Below, one piece after another: positions 21,801 to 33,441 of a stretch of DNA of 33,463 nt. The notes under the pieces are model-generated. The model had not been told where the DNA came from. It worked only from the letters and a program-made list of their open reading frames with translations, and searched no databases. The stretch's first letter is position 1; every line of letters begins with the position of its first letter. Location of the stretch: NCBI GenBank assembly GCA_900155495.1, contig FTLJ01000599.1, positions 1-33,463 on the forward strand. Direction: 5' to 3'. Position numbers and translations under genes: made by a program. The DNA comes from Porogramme epimiltina. Lineage: Eukaryota > Basidiomycota > Agaricomycetes > Polyporales > Polyporaceae.

Positions 21801-22765
21801 AGTTCTGCCTTAGAAACCCGACTGAGCGGTCCCCAGACGTATTGTTTGATAACTGAAGATGCATCTGCCAATTAGACGTCGCGCATCTAGGAGGACTAGA
21901 CAGAAGCGTACCAATCCGATATGCATGTAGTCATTCGTGTTTAACGCCGCCGTGCGCCAGGCTGGTCGAACTGGGTGAGGTATATCTCCGCCCGCGGCTT
22001 CACATCCGTTTAAGGGACTAAATGAATGGACATCCGCTATGAGATAAGGGCGAGAGAAGGAGGGCAGCAGTACATACATGAGAACCTTGAGCTCGCTCTG
22101 AGGGTAACAATGTACACATTCGTGCTTGATGACTTGATCAGAGGACTGGCAGCTTCCGCACCTGGTGGGAAGGTGACAATCGAGACCGGTAGGCACACTT
22201 TGTACTTGTACAACGCACACGTAGCCGCTAAAGAACTGGTCCGTATAACGTGTGCTCCTATCCATCTTGATGTTGTTCCAAGACCCCCTACGAAAAACAC
22301 GGCCGGAAGTAAGCATGGTGTCCCAACCGGAAGAGGGTCGTACCCACCGGGAGGAACTCACGTGCTCACGTGTATATAAGGATTATTGGCCTGCCTGCGA
22401 CCGTATAATCGCATGGTTTCAGCACCGCAGCGAGTGAGATCGTGGAGGGCAGGCATAGAGATGAGGCCACTACGAAAGAGTCAGTCAAACTATAGAGAGT
22501 AGCGGACATTTGAAAGTCCTCACTAATGTATACGGACTCCTGCTGTCGCCGATAAGCGTTCTCCACTTCAAAAGGGGGGCTTCCGGACAGTGGCGACCGA
22601 CTGGCTCGGTCCGCATGCGGAGAGCCATCGCTGGGTATACCGTATGCTTGCGAGCTCGGCCTGTTATGCTGCTCCTAGCTCATGAGTACCGGCGGCCAAG
22701 GCGGACGTCGCTTCTCAATATGTCTCGTACGGGTATAGCCGTGCGGCTCAATGATAGACGAATGG
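21801..22765. repeat. Block D, unit 3
   Basis: Second copy of the block seen at 4907-5860. It contains GATGCATCTGCCAATTAGA at 21858-21876. A plus-strand frame of 117 codons begins at 22026 and includes KVTIETGRHTLY. The matching unit 1 sequence has an in-frame stop before the similar peptide, so the frame is not conserved. No gene called, but this is the best open frame in the block. Confidence 0.55.
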
Positions 22766-22834
22766 TCTGCCATCTGCTGAGGAGGCCGTGAACTGTATGT
22801 ATAGATTTGTTTACGACATTGCGCACTGCGATAA

Positions 22835-22985
22835 GCGTAGGTGAGAACACGCAGAAACAGGATCGCACGAATGCACGCACTTCGAACGTACTTGACATCG
22901 GCCAAAGCGCGTCCATCCGTCCTCTCGTACGTTCTCCGCCCTCGCCGCACGTCCAAGTCAGATTCGTGGAAATGACCTATGTTGC
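22835..22985 (-). pseudogene. Minus-strand gene remnant, unit 3 (second segment only)
   Basis: Minus-strand peptide DLDVRRGRRTYERTDGRAL followed by AILFLRVLTY aligns with unit 2 (MGVHRLRRPY, ALLFLHVLTS) and unit 4 (DMGVRWGRRPCE, ALLFLRLL). The first exon and the conserved intron found in units 1, 2 and 4 are missing because of the unit 3 deletion. This is therefore a fragment. Confidence 0.35.
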
Positions 22986-23843
22986 GCTCTACGGAACTAC
23001 TAAAGGGCATATATATCAGGGAGGATTGACGTGAGAGAAGCGACCGGACGTACAAGGCTATCCAGCATCGCTGCGGGAAAGGGTGCGAACATGGCATACG
23101 CATTTGAATGAGAGCGCGACAAGCACGACGTCCCGAATGAATCTCGTACATAGAGTCTACTACACGGAGCACATATATCCGGGCTCGGCCCGAGTGAGGC
23201 TTGCGCTAGCTTTCTTTCGGCCGTCTTGGTGGCATACCGCGTCCTACGAGGGTACGCGCGAACGTAAGGCTTCAAACGCCGTTTTCCGCCTCGCAGGCAA
23301 TGGATCCACGGAAGGCGACTATGACGAGACGGTTTGAAATTGCCCTCTCCGCGCAGCACGCCGTCGTCATGCGGGCCAATGGGTTCTTCTATAGACGTTC
23401 AGGTAGAGGGGAGCAATTGTACTGTCGTTGTCCGTGCCGCGGAGGCCTGCGGTGATGCTGGGACCGATATCTGGATGCGCGTCGCGCGAGAAGACGAGGG
23501 TCGTATTTCCGCACGGGATCGTGGTGCGCTCCGCTGCGGCTGGCCATGGGGATGCGAGCTGTGAGGCAGGGCAGGGCAATAGGGAGTTCGGTGCGAATGC
23601 GTGGCGGGGAAAGAGGAGTATAATCGGCAGATGGTGGCTGTTGGAAAACGCGTTGGTTCCCCCTCCTCCCCTTGATGACGTGGGTCATGTCTGGGAAAGA
23701 CAAAGTGTTCCGCTGGCGCACTTGGGGTGAAGGAAGGAAACATTGTGGCAGTGAGCGGGTGGGCGCAGGTCGCTCATTCAGCGAAGAACCTCCCAGCTAC
23801 ACGAGTCGAACATTGGAGTTGAGGAAAAACGCATGCGCCAAGC
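22986..23843. repeat. Block E, unit 3 (5' part missing)
   Basis: Begins near the 'GGGCATATATATCAGGGAGG' landmark (22996). That landmark lies about 700 bp into block E in units 1, 2 and 4, so the first part was deleted. The remainder is collinear up to the boundary near 23844. No supported gene. Confidence 0.5.
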
Positions 23844-25940
23844 GAAGGAAAACGCACGTATATCCAGGATGCCATGTCTCCCGTCCTGCCTTCTCCAACC
23901 ATCACCACAAATATCCCGCGCCCCGTCCCTAGCCAACCCTGAATCCGGTGCCCTCCTCGCCCACGTAATCCTGCCTCCAATGGGGTCACATACCGGGGAA
24001 GCGGTGAGACGATTCGAGCCCAAAGAGTCCCCCACCCGTCGGCGCACACCTCTCTTCGGCGGTCCGGATCTTGTTCTTAGTGCCCTGCAACAAGATGTGG
24101 AAGGGTCGCAACACCGAGTGTTCGTGGCTACGCAGGCAAAAGGTTTCCGCTCTTGAGACAATGGCAGCGATGACACGCGTCGTGTTGTCAGATCTGCGGA
24201 TGACATAACGTTCTGCGCCATGTGGAGACTTCGTTGGTGCGCGTTGGGGATAGGTAGAGAGAGCAGTTGTCCTCGCGGAGGAGGGCTAGAAATAGAATGA
24301 GGATAATGTTGGTAGGGTGGCTCGGATGAGACCACAGTAGAGGGAGTACGTACTGATGATCATGGGCTCATGAACTAACTTTGAGATAGTCGCGTGCGTT
24401 AGGCTTTGACGTGGATGTGAGGGCCAGGCTGCAGAGGCCGGGCATCTGCATCCCGAGATCGATAGTGCATTGTGGCGGTCACTCGAGATCGAAGGTGTGT
24501 TGCTACTGAGGGAAGAGTGCGGCTGCGATTGGCCGAGAAAAAGGACCAGAGTGGATGCACAGAGAGCAATGAATTCGACGCGAGACGGACGACGGGTTGC
24601 TGGGAGTCCGACTCGCCAGCATCGGCGGCCTCGGCTCTCGGGAAATGCCGGGGAGTCGCAGGCGCCTGGTTCGAGGCTGGCGTGCCTGAGTTGGCCGCGC
24701 CCCCACTGATCCGGCGATAGCCCCTCCATCGTTCGGTCAGTGCGCCCATTCAGAGATGCACAGATATTAGAAGTCCCCTGAACCCCGCACTGCACGGATT
24801 CATCCAGATTTCTGACTCGAGTCGGTTACCCGAGCTTCGCAGTCAGCCGAGCTGCAGCCGCCCAGTTATCGAAGACGCCGTCCGGGCGTTCTCAAGTGAC
24901 CAACTATACTAACTATTGTATCTTGCTCAGTTGAGAATGATTATCCCAATATCGCGACATTTCAAACCCCTCTTTCTTCTATAATCTCGCTGACATATGT
25001 TGCAGTATATGTGTCAGTAATCATGGGCTGTTTGACAGTCGTACGGCAGTCCTCAGTGGATGTTACTACCACGACCGCAAAGACTCAGTCTCAATCTGAG
25101 TGGACACACGGTGCGCATGTCATCTATCACAGCTCGAGTCCTAACACCACAGAAGCTTTCCGTGTCTATATCAACCATCGGCATCTATATTCATCCCACA
25201 TGTATCGGATACAACAGAAATGGAAGATGTCGAACACCACATTTGGCACTGGTAGTACCTCGATGGTCGAATTTGGCTTGGCCTCGGAGCACCCGAGGCC
25301 GTGGTTTAAACTGGTACTCGGCCCACAGGCTCGTACTTGTACCTTCTACTCGGAGATGTCACAGTTTGAGCTGAATCCGAGATGAGATTCTGCAGGAACG
25401 AGGAAAGCAGCCATAACTGAGTTGCAGTCAGGGATACCCCTGGACTACCATGGTACCGAATCCGCGATATAGCCTTGGTTACGGTGCGTTACATACATGC
25501 CCAAAATAGCACTCTCGTCATCCTAGGAGATTGAATTCTCCGGCAGCATGCATCCCGGAATGCGCAATTGCGAGCTCATCCACACGTCACCCTATTTGCA
25601 ACGGAAACAGTCGAGCAGAAGCGACTCGATCCACTCCACACAGTGATATAGAGCCTCAGGGTAAGTGATGCCTGAGGAGATGCAAACTCGACACTCATGC
25701 TAGCGCCATGCCCCATATGAACGCATAGATGGGCGAACATCCTTACCAACATCTGCATCATCGCAACATGAAGATCTCACTCACATTAGTACGACTTGTC
25801 AACCAGCGGATTTACTAATTAATATCTCCATCTTGTTCATTCCCCAATTCCCGAAATCCTGAAAACGATCGGCTCCGGGCTCATCGGACGACAACTCAAT
25901 AGGGGAATTGATCGACATCACTCTACATGTTTCTATCATC
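23844..25940. repeat. Unit 4 upstream and promoter-proximal blocks
   Basis: Aligns with 45-2340 but has several deletions, including the coding-like segments seen in the other copies near 1340-1500. No gene supported. Confidence 0.5.
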
Positions 25941-25953
25941 TGTGGCCCATGGG

Positions 25954-26030
25954 TATATACATATGGACTACGAGCTACTACCACGGCATGAGCTCCCTCA
26001 GCACCCCATTATACTCCCTTACTACTCAAG
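25954..26030 (+). promoter_or_regulatory. Core promoter of DUF6533 copy 4
   Basis: A TATATACATAT stretch at 25954-25964 lies about 70-77 bp before the ATG at 26031, a little further than in the other copies. The leader CAGCACCCCATTATACTCCC is shared in part with copy 2. Confidence 0.55.
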
Positions 26031-27817
26031 ATGTCCAGTGACCTCACCGGAGCCGACATTGCTCTGTCCGACAGTTTGTAAGTAGCGCGCCCCCTGTGTT
26101 ATACATTCCACCCTAATGGTACACTGTCACAGCCTCGTACAATGCTATATCAACCTCGCAGCGTCGGGTCAGCGATCAGTCTCATCTCTTACATCTAGGG
26201 CACAATGCTGACAACCGTATTCTCCCAGTACTCATCTTCTTCGAACACCTCATCACCGCTGACCGCGAAATCGACCTCTTCTGGAACCACAAGTTCTCTG
26301 CCTCGGTCGTCCTCTTCCTCATAAATAGATACCTCATAATTATGGAATCTGTACTCCTTCTGGTGTCTTCTTTCGATACATCTGTCAGTGCTGAAGTAAG
26401 CTACCTTGACTCCCATGCCGGCGATTCCGTGTGGGCTGACATCTTTGCACCTCCCTAGGTGTGAGTTATGTTTCTCCTTGCAACCAGTGGCTATATGAGA
26501 TGACCATATGTGTTCCAGGTGCAATAGGATACAATGGGCGTATGCTATTTTGAATATCTCCACATACATACCACCAGCAGGTAGACGACACGTGCCATCA
26601 CGCTCTGCAAGACGTTATACTGAAAATCAGCTTCCTAGCATTCTCCGCCATGCGAGTACTCGCTCTCACCGATTCTAGGGCATTCTCCGCACTCATCCTT
26701 CTCCTTTCTCTCGCTCCCTTTGCCGTAAATGTTGTGCGTGTCCTTTGTTGTCTCGGGTAATTTAATCGTACTCACAATGTGATACACACGCTGACAGGCC
26801 GAGAGTGGATCTGGATTGAGCGGATATATCGACCCGGTGTTTAGCTGCCTAGCGTCAGAGTTCGATCCTTCAGAGCAGTTGTATATTGGGTGAGTTCGTC
26901 GTCCTATCAGTTGTAGTAGCCACGAACTCATGCATCTTCACCAATCATAGTTGTGCGTAGAGCCGGCTATGTCTGTCTATGTTCCAGTACCGACTTTACA
27001 CTTTAGGGGTTGTTGCATCCCGCGGCTCCCTCATCATCGCGGATGCACTCGTCATTGTCATCACTCTGTGGAGGCTATTTCGCCAAGCCTCTCCTAGGAA
27101 AGCCTTCCTTATGCGCCGTCACCTGACTCTGGCGGACGTCTTCTTACGTGATGGTAAGTACCTGGTTTCTTTCGGCATCTGGAAAACGATCTTACTCGTG
27201 TGTGGTAGGGACGATCTATTTTGTGTATGTTCATTGACAATTCACGAACGTTGAAACTCCCAAAGTCCACTATATATATGAAACTGACACAGCTGGCAGA
27301 TTGCTTCTTATACTGAATGTGTTGCACTTGATATTCTCTTTCACTTCGGTGGGTTTCATTTCCGTTCACCCTACATTCGGCACGCCTCAACACCTCCCGT
27401 GCAGATATTCATAGAGAATGGGACTGGGAACGCTGGGAGTGACATTACATACTTCACTACGCCGTACGTCACTGCACTTGCCCCTCGTACAATTTCTCAA
27501 CACTCACTACATCTTCCCTTACATCGTCGTCCCACAGCCTAACGGCAGTACTCATCTCCCGCTTCCTCATCCACTTCCAGGAGGCCAACCTCCACTCCGT
27601 CAAGGTCGACTCAGACGACCAGGCCTACATCTCATCCCACTTTCTAGACTCTCCCCCGAGCTTTGTCGTCGACCCTGGCATTACCAGAGCTGCCGGAGAA
27701 TCTCGCATAAAGCATATGGAAGACGGAACAGTCGAAAACAGGGGGGAGATTGCGGCCGATCATTGGGAAGCCAACATACGCAGCGTTGAAACACTGCCTC
27801 TCACGGTGGAGGTGTAG
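26031..27817 (+). CDS. DUF6533 family membrane protein, copy 4 (damaged splice acceptor)
   Basis: Same exon plan: 26031-26077, 26133-26167, 26229-26395, 26459-26460, 26519-26580, 26639-26733, 26798-26889, 26951-26956, [27002-27153], 27209-27224, 27300-27348, 27405-27463, 27538-27817. Exon 1 has a 15-nt in-frame deletion. The signature FEHLITADREIDLFW and NRY are kept, and all other exons are open. The acceptor that should precede 27002 reads AC (27000-27001) instead of AG. The next AG (27005-27006) is out of frame with the usual 6-nt exon. If splicing instead used the GTGCGT donor at 26953, leaving a 2-nt exon 26951-26952, the product would be in frame and about 350 residues, three shorter than expected. 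Without that change the copy would be a pseudogene. Function unknown. Confidence 0.72.
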
Positions 27818-28160
27818 TCAGGGTGTGTCGAGCCGTCCAGAGCGCGCGTGGATCTCAGCGCCACGCTAGAATTCTCCCCACGGACACAATGGACGTGTGT
27901 GTTCTTGGCTCTTGTTCACTTGATCTCTCTTTCCATGGCAGCCTCACATGTGTTTCGTTCTGAGTTTATAATCTATATACTCGCGGAGGCCCATTCACTT
28001 CTTGGGTAGCATACAGTATCATCTAATCACTTCTGTGGTTGCTTGCAGTCAGAGAAGTAAGAGACAGTGTCAATAGCATACTCCCGGGGTTGCAGGAGGA
28101 ACATGAATGCTTTGTGATGCGCACGAACGACCAGGGTCAGTTATCCTAGTAGAAGCACGA
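27818..28160. repeat. 3' flank of copy 4
   Basis: Aligned with the other 3' flanks through 'CACTTCTTGGGTA' near 27997 but clearly diverged. Probable 3' untranslated region. No gene. Confidence 0.5.
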
Positions 28161-28191
28161 TTATCGTAGGATGGATTCGTTTACAACATCA

Positions 28192-28620
28192 CTAGGTGCG
28201 ACGACCGTAGTTGAGAAGACGTAGAAACAGGAGGGCACGAACGTACCCACCCAAAGCGCACCCAATACCGCCCCATGCACGTCCATCCGCAATCTCGCAC
28301 GGTCTCCTCCCCCAACGCACGCCCATGTCCGATCCGGTAATCCACGACCCTTCGACCACTAACCCTGCTTCCTGAAGTTGCAAACCTAAGGAACATGGAC
28401 TACGTTTAAAGTGTGGCTTGCGTAATGCAGCTGGTGATTGACTCACCTCGTAGACCGCGGATATCATTCTCCAGAGCTAACCTGAGAAACCCAGTACGGA
28501 TGTGCTACCATTATGGCTCTCGACTAGACAACTTGAATGGCATTCCAGTATGTCGCTAAGCAAAGAGTGTCACTCTGCGTGTGACCTTGTGGTATGGTGA
28601 GACGGATACCGTATATCTTC
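28192..28620 (-). pseudogene. Minus-strand gene remnant, unit 4
   Basis: The best preserved second segment of the remnant family. After a GTGAGT donor at 28446 (minus strand) and a 75-nt intron ending in CAG at 28372, the frame EAGLVVEGSWITGSD runs open through GRRPCE and ALLFLRLL to a stop at 28192-28194. The intron length is a multiple of three and contains no stop, so the frame is also open through it. Upstream, the segment homologous to units 1 and 2 has in-frame stops, so the whole gene does not survive. Family not recognised. Confidence 0.42.
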
Positions 28621-28942
28621 CGAAGAACCTGCACACGCTGAGCCGAACTGATAGCAGGGCCTCAGGACATTCCCCCACCAAGTTCTCCCTGTTGATACTG
28701 CTGTTAGTGTGATTGAATCCTTCCTCCGAGCTTCGTCTCTCCTTCCTCACAGCATACGGGTCTTCTTGAACGGGAGCATCGCGTCGATTCGCCATCAACA
28801 TGAACGATAGTTGTCCCACTTCCTCGTCTACGCCACTTGTGCGTCAATGTCAAGTCCTTCCTTCCAACACAATCTAGAAGCTCCCGTGTATCTAGCAGTG
28901 GCGAGCCCGCATTGTTCTGGCAGTGGTGCCTAGGTCGGCGAC
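28621..28942. other. Unit 4-specific insertion
   Basis: About 300 bp between the remnant gene and block C with no counterpart in units 1 or 2, where these two blocks are only about 70-100 bp apart. I see no terminal repeats or coding motif. Confidence 0.35.
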
Positions 28943-29590
28943 GCCTATGGGTGCCGGGGGGGGATGTCTGCAGCAGCACGGAGTGAGGGAACTGGGGGGG
29001 GGCACATACATGTAGACGAGATATGGAGGACGCACCGCGGCCCGCAACGATCATGATAGGATCTTCAAACACACAGTGAGCCTCGAAAACTTGCAACACT
29101 GCTATTCTTGCAGCTGGAGAAGTCGGGGTGCGGAGGGTGCTGATCGGAGACGAGAGGCCAGAGGTGTGTTTGCACGGGAGCGATCGCATCCCAATGCTAG
29201 TGAAGGTAGGAACTGAGGATTTAGGGTGCGCTTCAAAGCGACATGCGGCGGACTGGAAGGATTGGAGCTCTCGAGACGGAGAGGACAGCGGTGAGCGAGC
29301 ATTCATGAGCGCAGTGGAGGCCGGCGTCTGTGCGGACCGGCGCGACGGCCCGTTGCTCCGTATCTGCCGAGGGATGCCGGGCAGGGGTGCCGATGGGAGG
29401 ACAGCGCCTCGCCTTCTTTTCGACGTGCTCCTGCCCGAGCGGTGAAGTGGGGCCCTCGCCGCCGCTCTCCCGTTCTCAGCTGGCGCGTCCTACGCCCGCT
29501 CAGCGCCTAGCGCCCAGCAACCAACAGAGCCGCTCGAAGTGTGACAGACCTCAAAAGCGCCCAGCACGCGCCAAGCCCCGCGGACCCTGC
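28943..29590. repeat. Block C, unit 4
   Basis: GC-rich block aligned with 6522-7160 and 14953-15570. The plus-strand frame 29128-29445 and minus-strand frame 28704-29306 are not kept in the other copies. No gene supported. Confidence 0.5.
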
Positions 29591-31220
29591 TTGACTGTGC
29601 CTGTCTCCGTTTTTCTCGCCCACTGCGCAGCATATCGCGAATTCGAAGTTACACCGTTACCCTCTACCACGTCCCGTCCCCCCGAATGACTATATGCACT
29701 GGCTGCAGAACATCTCTGCCTCTTTTGCCGGTCGAGTCTATTACAACTTCCCCAATGCCGGCTATTGGGATGGCCGTTTACATCTTCCAAGCATCCCCCT
29801 GCCATTGCCCGCCCCTGCGCACCTTGCACCAAAGACGCCGTGTTCCAGTACCTAGACACGTCGTAACGCACGACAGCAGGGTGGAGCGCTACCACGCAAC
29901 TGCGTACTACGCTCACTCAGTCGCCACCCTGCGCAGCACTTGGGCGATGTCGAAATCGTAGCGGACACGCACGTAGTCTAGCAGACGAGCGAATAGGTCG
30001 AAATAGATATTCACTCTTAACATGCACTCCACAGGGTCTGAGCTTGGTGGGCAGCTAATGCAAAAACACGGCGCATCCAACCTGCCGGCCACGTCACAGC
30101 ACACGCGAGTGCAACACACCGTCGTTTGCACCCTATGAAGCGTAGATCGATGAGTGGTTTTCTGTAGAGCTTAGAGAGAAATGCACTTGTAGAGACAATA
30201 GAGTCGTGCGCGAACTGGAACATGTCGGTGCACGTCGCACAGCGCAGATCTGCGAGTCCTATGGAATGCACTCTAAGAAGCTACAGCAACGCACATATAT
30301 CAGGAGTGATTGAGGTGAGAGAAGTGACCATGCGTACAAGACTATACGGCGCCCCCATTGGAGATGTGGACGCGACGCAGGCAATTGAATGCGAGCGCCA
30401 CGAGCGCAACGTCCTCAACGAAAGCCACGTGTAGACCCCATAAAGCGCGCCGATATCCAGCTTCAGACCGCGCTTCACTTCATCCCGACGTCTGGCAGTC
30501 GCACCGGGTCTTGCAAGCGGCCTGTGCGAATGTGAGCATAGTACCTCAATAGATACGAGAATGCTAAGCTGTACTCACTAGCACGCACGTACGCGTATCC
30601 CTCTTGTGCATATGCTGAGCACCCAGTGACACCGTTTCCTGCTTTACAGACAAGGAGTCCATCGGAAGCGACTCCGGCGAGAGGGCTTGACAATGCTCTC
30701 CCCGCGCACCAAGCCGTCATCGCGCGGACCAACGCGTACTTCTCGAGACATCGGGGTGCATGCGTCAGAAGGGGGCGATGATACCGTCGCTGTCCGCGCT
30801 GCGTAGGCCTTCGTTGGATGCCGGATCGACACCTACGTGCCTGTCGCGCGAGGAGCCGCAAGGGATGTTTCGTCACGGGACCGCAGTGGGCTCGGTCGGG
30901 ACGCCCGCTTCCACTGGCTGCGGTAGGGTGAGGGTCGTGCGGCGAGACAGGGGGGCAAGGAGGTCGTTGTGGACGTGTGGAAGGGAGAGAGCATGTCGTA
31001 CGGGGAGTTTGCGGCGGTTGGAGAGCGCGGTGCGTCCTCTCGTTGATGACGTAGGCGACGGGCCGTCATGGAGAGGCGAAGTGCTCCGCTGGCGCACTTG
31101 AGTCGAAGGAGGAAGACGTTGCAGTGTTGGGAGGACTGCGGCGGCCCATTCTCGCAGCCTAGGCCCTCTCAGCTACGCAAGCTGAACGTTGCAGGTAAGA
31201 GAAGATTGCGTGCACGAAAT
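29591..31220. repeat. Block E, unit 4
   Basis: Collinear with blocks at 7161-8808 and 15571-17210. It has a GGCGAGACAGGGGGGCAAGG landmark near 30941 and ends at the boundary motif near 31221. No supported gene. Confidence 0.5.
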
Positions 31221-33020
31221 GAAGCAAAACGCACGTGTATTGAAGATACCTTCTGTCTCCTCGCCGTGCATTCTCCGCCCGTCACCATGAGTACCCGGCA
31301 TTCCTCACACCACGCCAACACTCAAACGCCGTGCCCCCCTCGCCCACGCAATCCTGCCTCCAATGGGACCAGATGTCCAGAAAACGTCAACACAATGGGA
31401 AGTCGAGGGGGCCTCGCCGGTCGACGCACATCTCTCTTCGGCACAGCGGATCCTGTTCGCGACCCTGATGCGGGAGGGTCGCAACACCGTGTGTTCGTGG
31501 CTGCGTGCCTAGAGAACTGTTATCCACGCGGTGACAGCGACGATGTCTCGCGTCGTGTCTTCAGATCTACAACTGATTCCGCATTCTTCGTTCTGTTCGT
31601 GCGCGCTGCGGTTGGGAAAGGGAAACGCCGGTGTTCGTAGAGGAGGGCTAGGAAGAGAGCATAACGCGACGAGGGAGATGTTGGTATGGTGGCTCGGATG
31701 AGGATGCGGCGGATCGAGCACGTACCGGCGACCATGTGCTCAAGAACTAGTTTCTGGGACGCTGCGTATGGTGGACGACGTGGATACGCCTTGAAAGGCC
31801 GGTGCAGGACGCGACTGAGGCCGGACATCTACCTCCGAAGATTGACAGCGGGATCTAGAAATCGACGTGGCAGACATTTGAGATCGAAGGTGTGTTGCTG
31901 TTGCGGGGAGAACGCGAGTGCGATTGGTCGAGCAGGACAACCAGAGCGGACCCAATTGCAAGAAGAACAGTGGATCGCGTGAGGCCGACGATGGATGGTC
32001 TCCTCGGTAGCTTCGGCCCTCGGGAAACGCCGGATAATCACAGGCGCCCGTCTGAGTTCCCGTTGAAGTCCTTAAGTGACCAACTGCACTAGGTATGAAA
32101 TCATCCCCAGCTTTGACTCAGAGTCATTATCCAGACACTGCTGCATTTCGAGGGGCTATATACAGTGTCTCATACAAAAAAGTTTAACACAGCCGTATTG
32201 ATTTCAGAATGCACCCGGTGCGCCTTCGTTACCCACAACAATACATCATCGATCATCCTTCACTCTTGCTCAGTACAGAGGCGTTGCGCTTCCTAATCTC
32301 GCTGACACATGTCTCAGGATGTACAGAACGCATAGAACGCATAATATTATGGCCGTCCTCGGTTGAGGTTACCACCATGACCGCAATTTTCAGTTCCCTG
32401 ACGGAAGATTCTCCCTCAACACTGGGCACATCGTGCATATGTCATCTATGGAAGTTCGAATCGGAACGTCACGTAACTTTTCCGGATCCAGATCGAGCAT
32501 GGGCATCCATATGCGTCCCACATGTATCGGGTACCACAGAACCGCAAGAAGTCGAATACCACATCTAACACCAGTAGATACCTGGATGGTCAAAATCGAG
32601 TTGGCCTCGGAGCACCCGAAATCATAATTGAAGCACGTACTCAACCCGCCCAGCTTGTGCCTAGGCAACTCACATTAATATATCACAGCTTGAGCCGAGA
32701 CGGAAGTTCTGTAGGAAGGAGGCAAGCAGCCATTATCGACTTAATGTAAGCGAGACTCCTTGACTGCTAGGGGGCCAAGTGCTGCCGTCTGAGATGCAAA
32801 CTCGACACTCACTCATGCTAGCGCCATGCCACATAGGAGCGTATAGATGACAGAGCGAACGTACCAACATCTGCATCATCTCAGCACTGTGGAGGTCTCA
32901 CCCACACTACCACGACTGGTCAATCGGCGGATCCACCATTTACCACCTCCATCTTGTACTTTGGCCGATCCTCGACGCCTCGAATGCGAATGGCTTCGAG
33001 CTGAGACAGCAACTTGTTGG
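31221..33020 (+). repeat. Tandem unit 5, truncated
   Basis: Contains the upstream block and most of the promoter-proximal block. It ends after CAGCAACTTGTTGG at about 33020, which aligns with 2299-2312 in unit 1 (CAGCAACTCGGTAG) and with 19434-19447 in unit 3. It lacks about 500 bp relative to unit 1: one gap near 32057 joins the upstream and middle blocks, and another lies near 32764. No DUF6533 exon is present, so a fifth gene was either displaced beyond the window by the element at 33021 or lost. Confidence 0.75.
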
Positions 33021-33025
33021 GGGTA

Positions 33026-33046
33026 GCGGGCGGCGCAGCCGCCCGC
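33026..33046. repeat. Perfect GC hairpin at the junction
   Basis: 9-bp perfect inverted repeat: GCGGGCGGC at 33026-33034 and GCCGCCCGC at 33038-33046, with a 3-nt GCA loop. It starts only about five bases after homology to unit 5 ends. Confidence 0.8.
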
Positions 33047-33263
33047 GCGGGCAAAGCGCTCGCGCCACCATAGGATGAGTGGCCCGATTTGGGCATGGAC
33101 TCTTCTCGTTACGGACATTCTAGTTAGGCGCTCGACGCGCAACATTTGCTTCCGCTCTCCGTTTTTCCGCTCGCAGTTTTCTCTACCATACGTCATATAT
33201 AAAAACTTACGCTTACGAATATTTTCTCACACATTCCGTCTTTTCTGCGCGCGAGCGCGCACG

Positions 33264-33300
33264 CTCACACTTCGTTCTTTTCCTCGAACGAAGTGGTGAG
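33264..33300. repeat. Long hairpin in the terminal segment
   Basis: Left arm 33264-33277 and right arm 33286-33300 pair over 14 bp with one unpaired base, around an 8-nt TTTTCCTC loop. A second small hairpin (TGCGCGC / GCGCGCA, 33246-33261) lies just upstream. Confidence 0.75.
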
Positions 33301-33417
33301 CCATATTATTATTTATCGCGTTCCCGAGCACTCGCTAACTTGTAGTATAGCTTATTGTATCGTGCTCGCTACAGGTTCGCGATCCCGTAATATATGTTCT
33401 TTTCCTCGAACGAAGTG
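33274..33417 (+). repeat. Direct repeat pair 1 (22 bp)
   Basis: A 22-bp sequence at 33274-33295 (GTTCTTTTCCTCGAACGAAG and two more bases) is repeated exactly at 33396-33417. It overlaps the loop and right arm of the hairpin at 33264-33300. Confidence 0.8.
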
Positions 33418-33441
33418 CTTATTGTATCGTGCTCGCTACAG
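33351..33441 (+). repeat. Direct repeat pair 2 (24 bp)
   Basis: A 24-bp sequence at 33351-33374, beginning CTTATTGTATCGTGCTCGC, recurs exactly at 33418-33441. The second copies of both repeat families are directly adjacent (33396-33441). Confidence 0.8.

Larger units (their letters stand above)
17211..23843 (+). repeat. Tandem unit 3 (complete but shortest, about 6.63 kb)
   Basis: Third unit, carrying DUF6533 copy 3. It has block D (21801-22765) but lacks block C and the first part of block E. The remnant minus-strand gene joins directly to the later part of block E near 22986. This internal deletion explains its short length. Confidence 0.85.
23844..31220 (+). repeat. Tandem unit 4 (complete, about 7.38 kb)
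   Basis: Fourth unit, carrying DUF6533 copy 4. It lacks block D and has the minus-strand remnant, block C and block E. It is the most diverged unit by eye, with more indels in its upstream block, for example a deletion near 24975 that removes the landmark seen at 1290 in unit 1. Confidence 0.82.

Noticed and set aside
22026..22379. Possible 117-codon gene in block D, unit 3
   Set aside because: The homologous unit 1 sequence has in-frame stops before the shared peptide and shows many amino-acid changes. No recognisable domain.
29128..29445. Plus-strand frame in block C, unit 4
   Set aside because: Not kept in any other copy of the block, has no motif, and the composition alone explains its length.
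33369..33392. tRNA or SINE-like B-box (GGTTCGCGATCCC)
   Set aside because: The T-arm stem pairs imperfectly, and no A-box or acceptor stem is present at the right distance.
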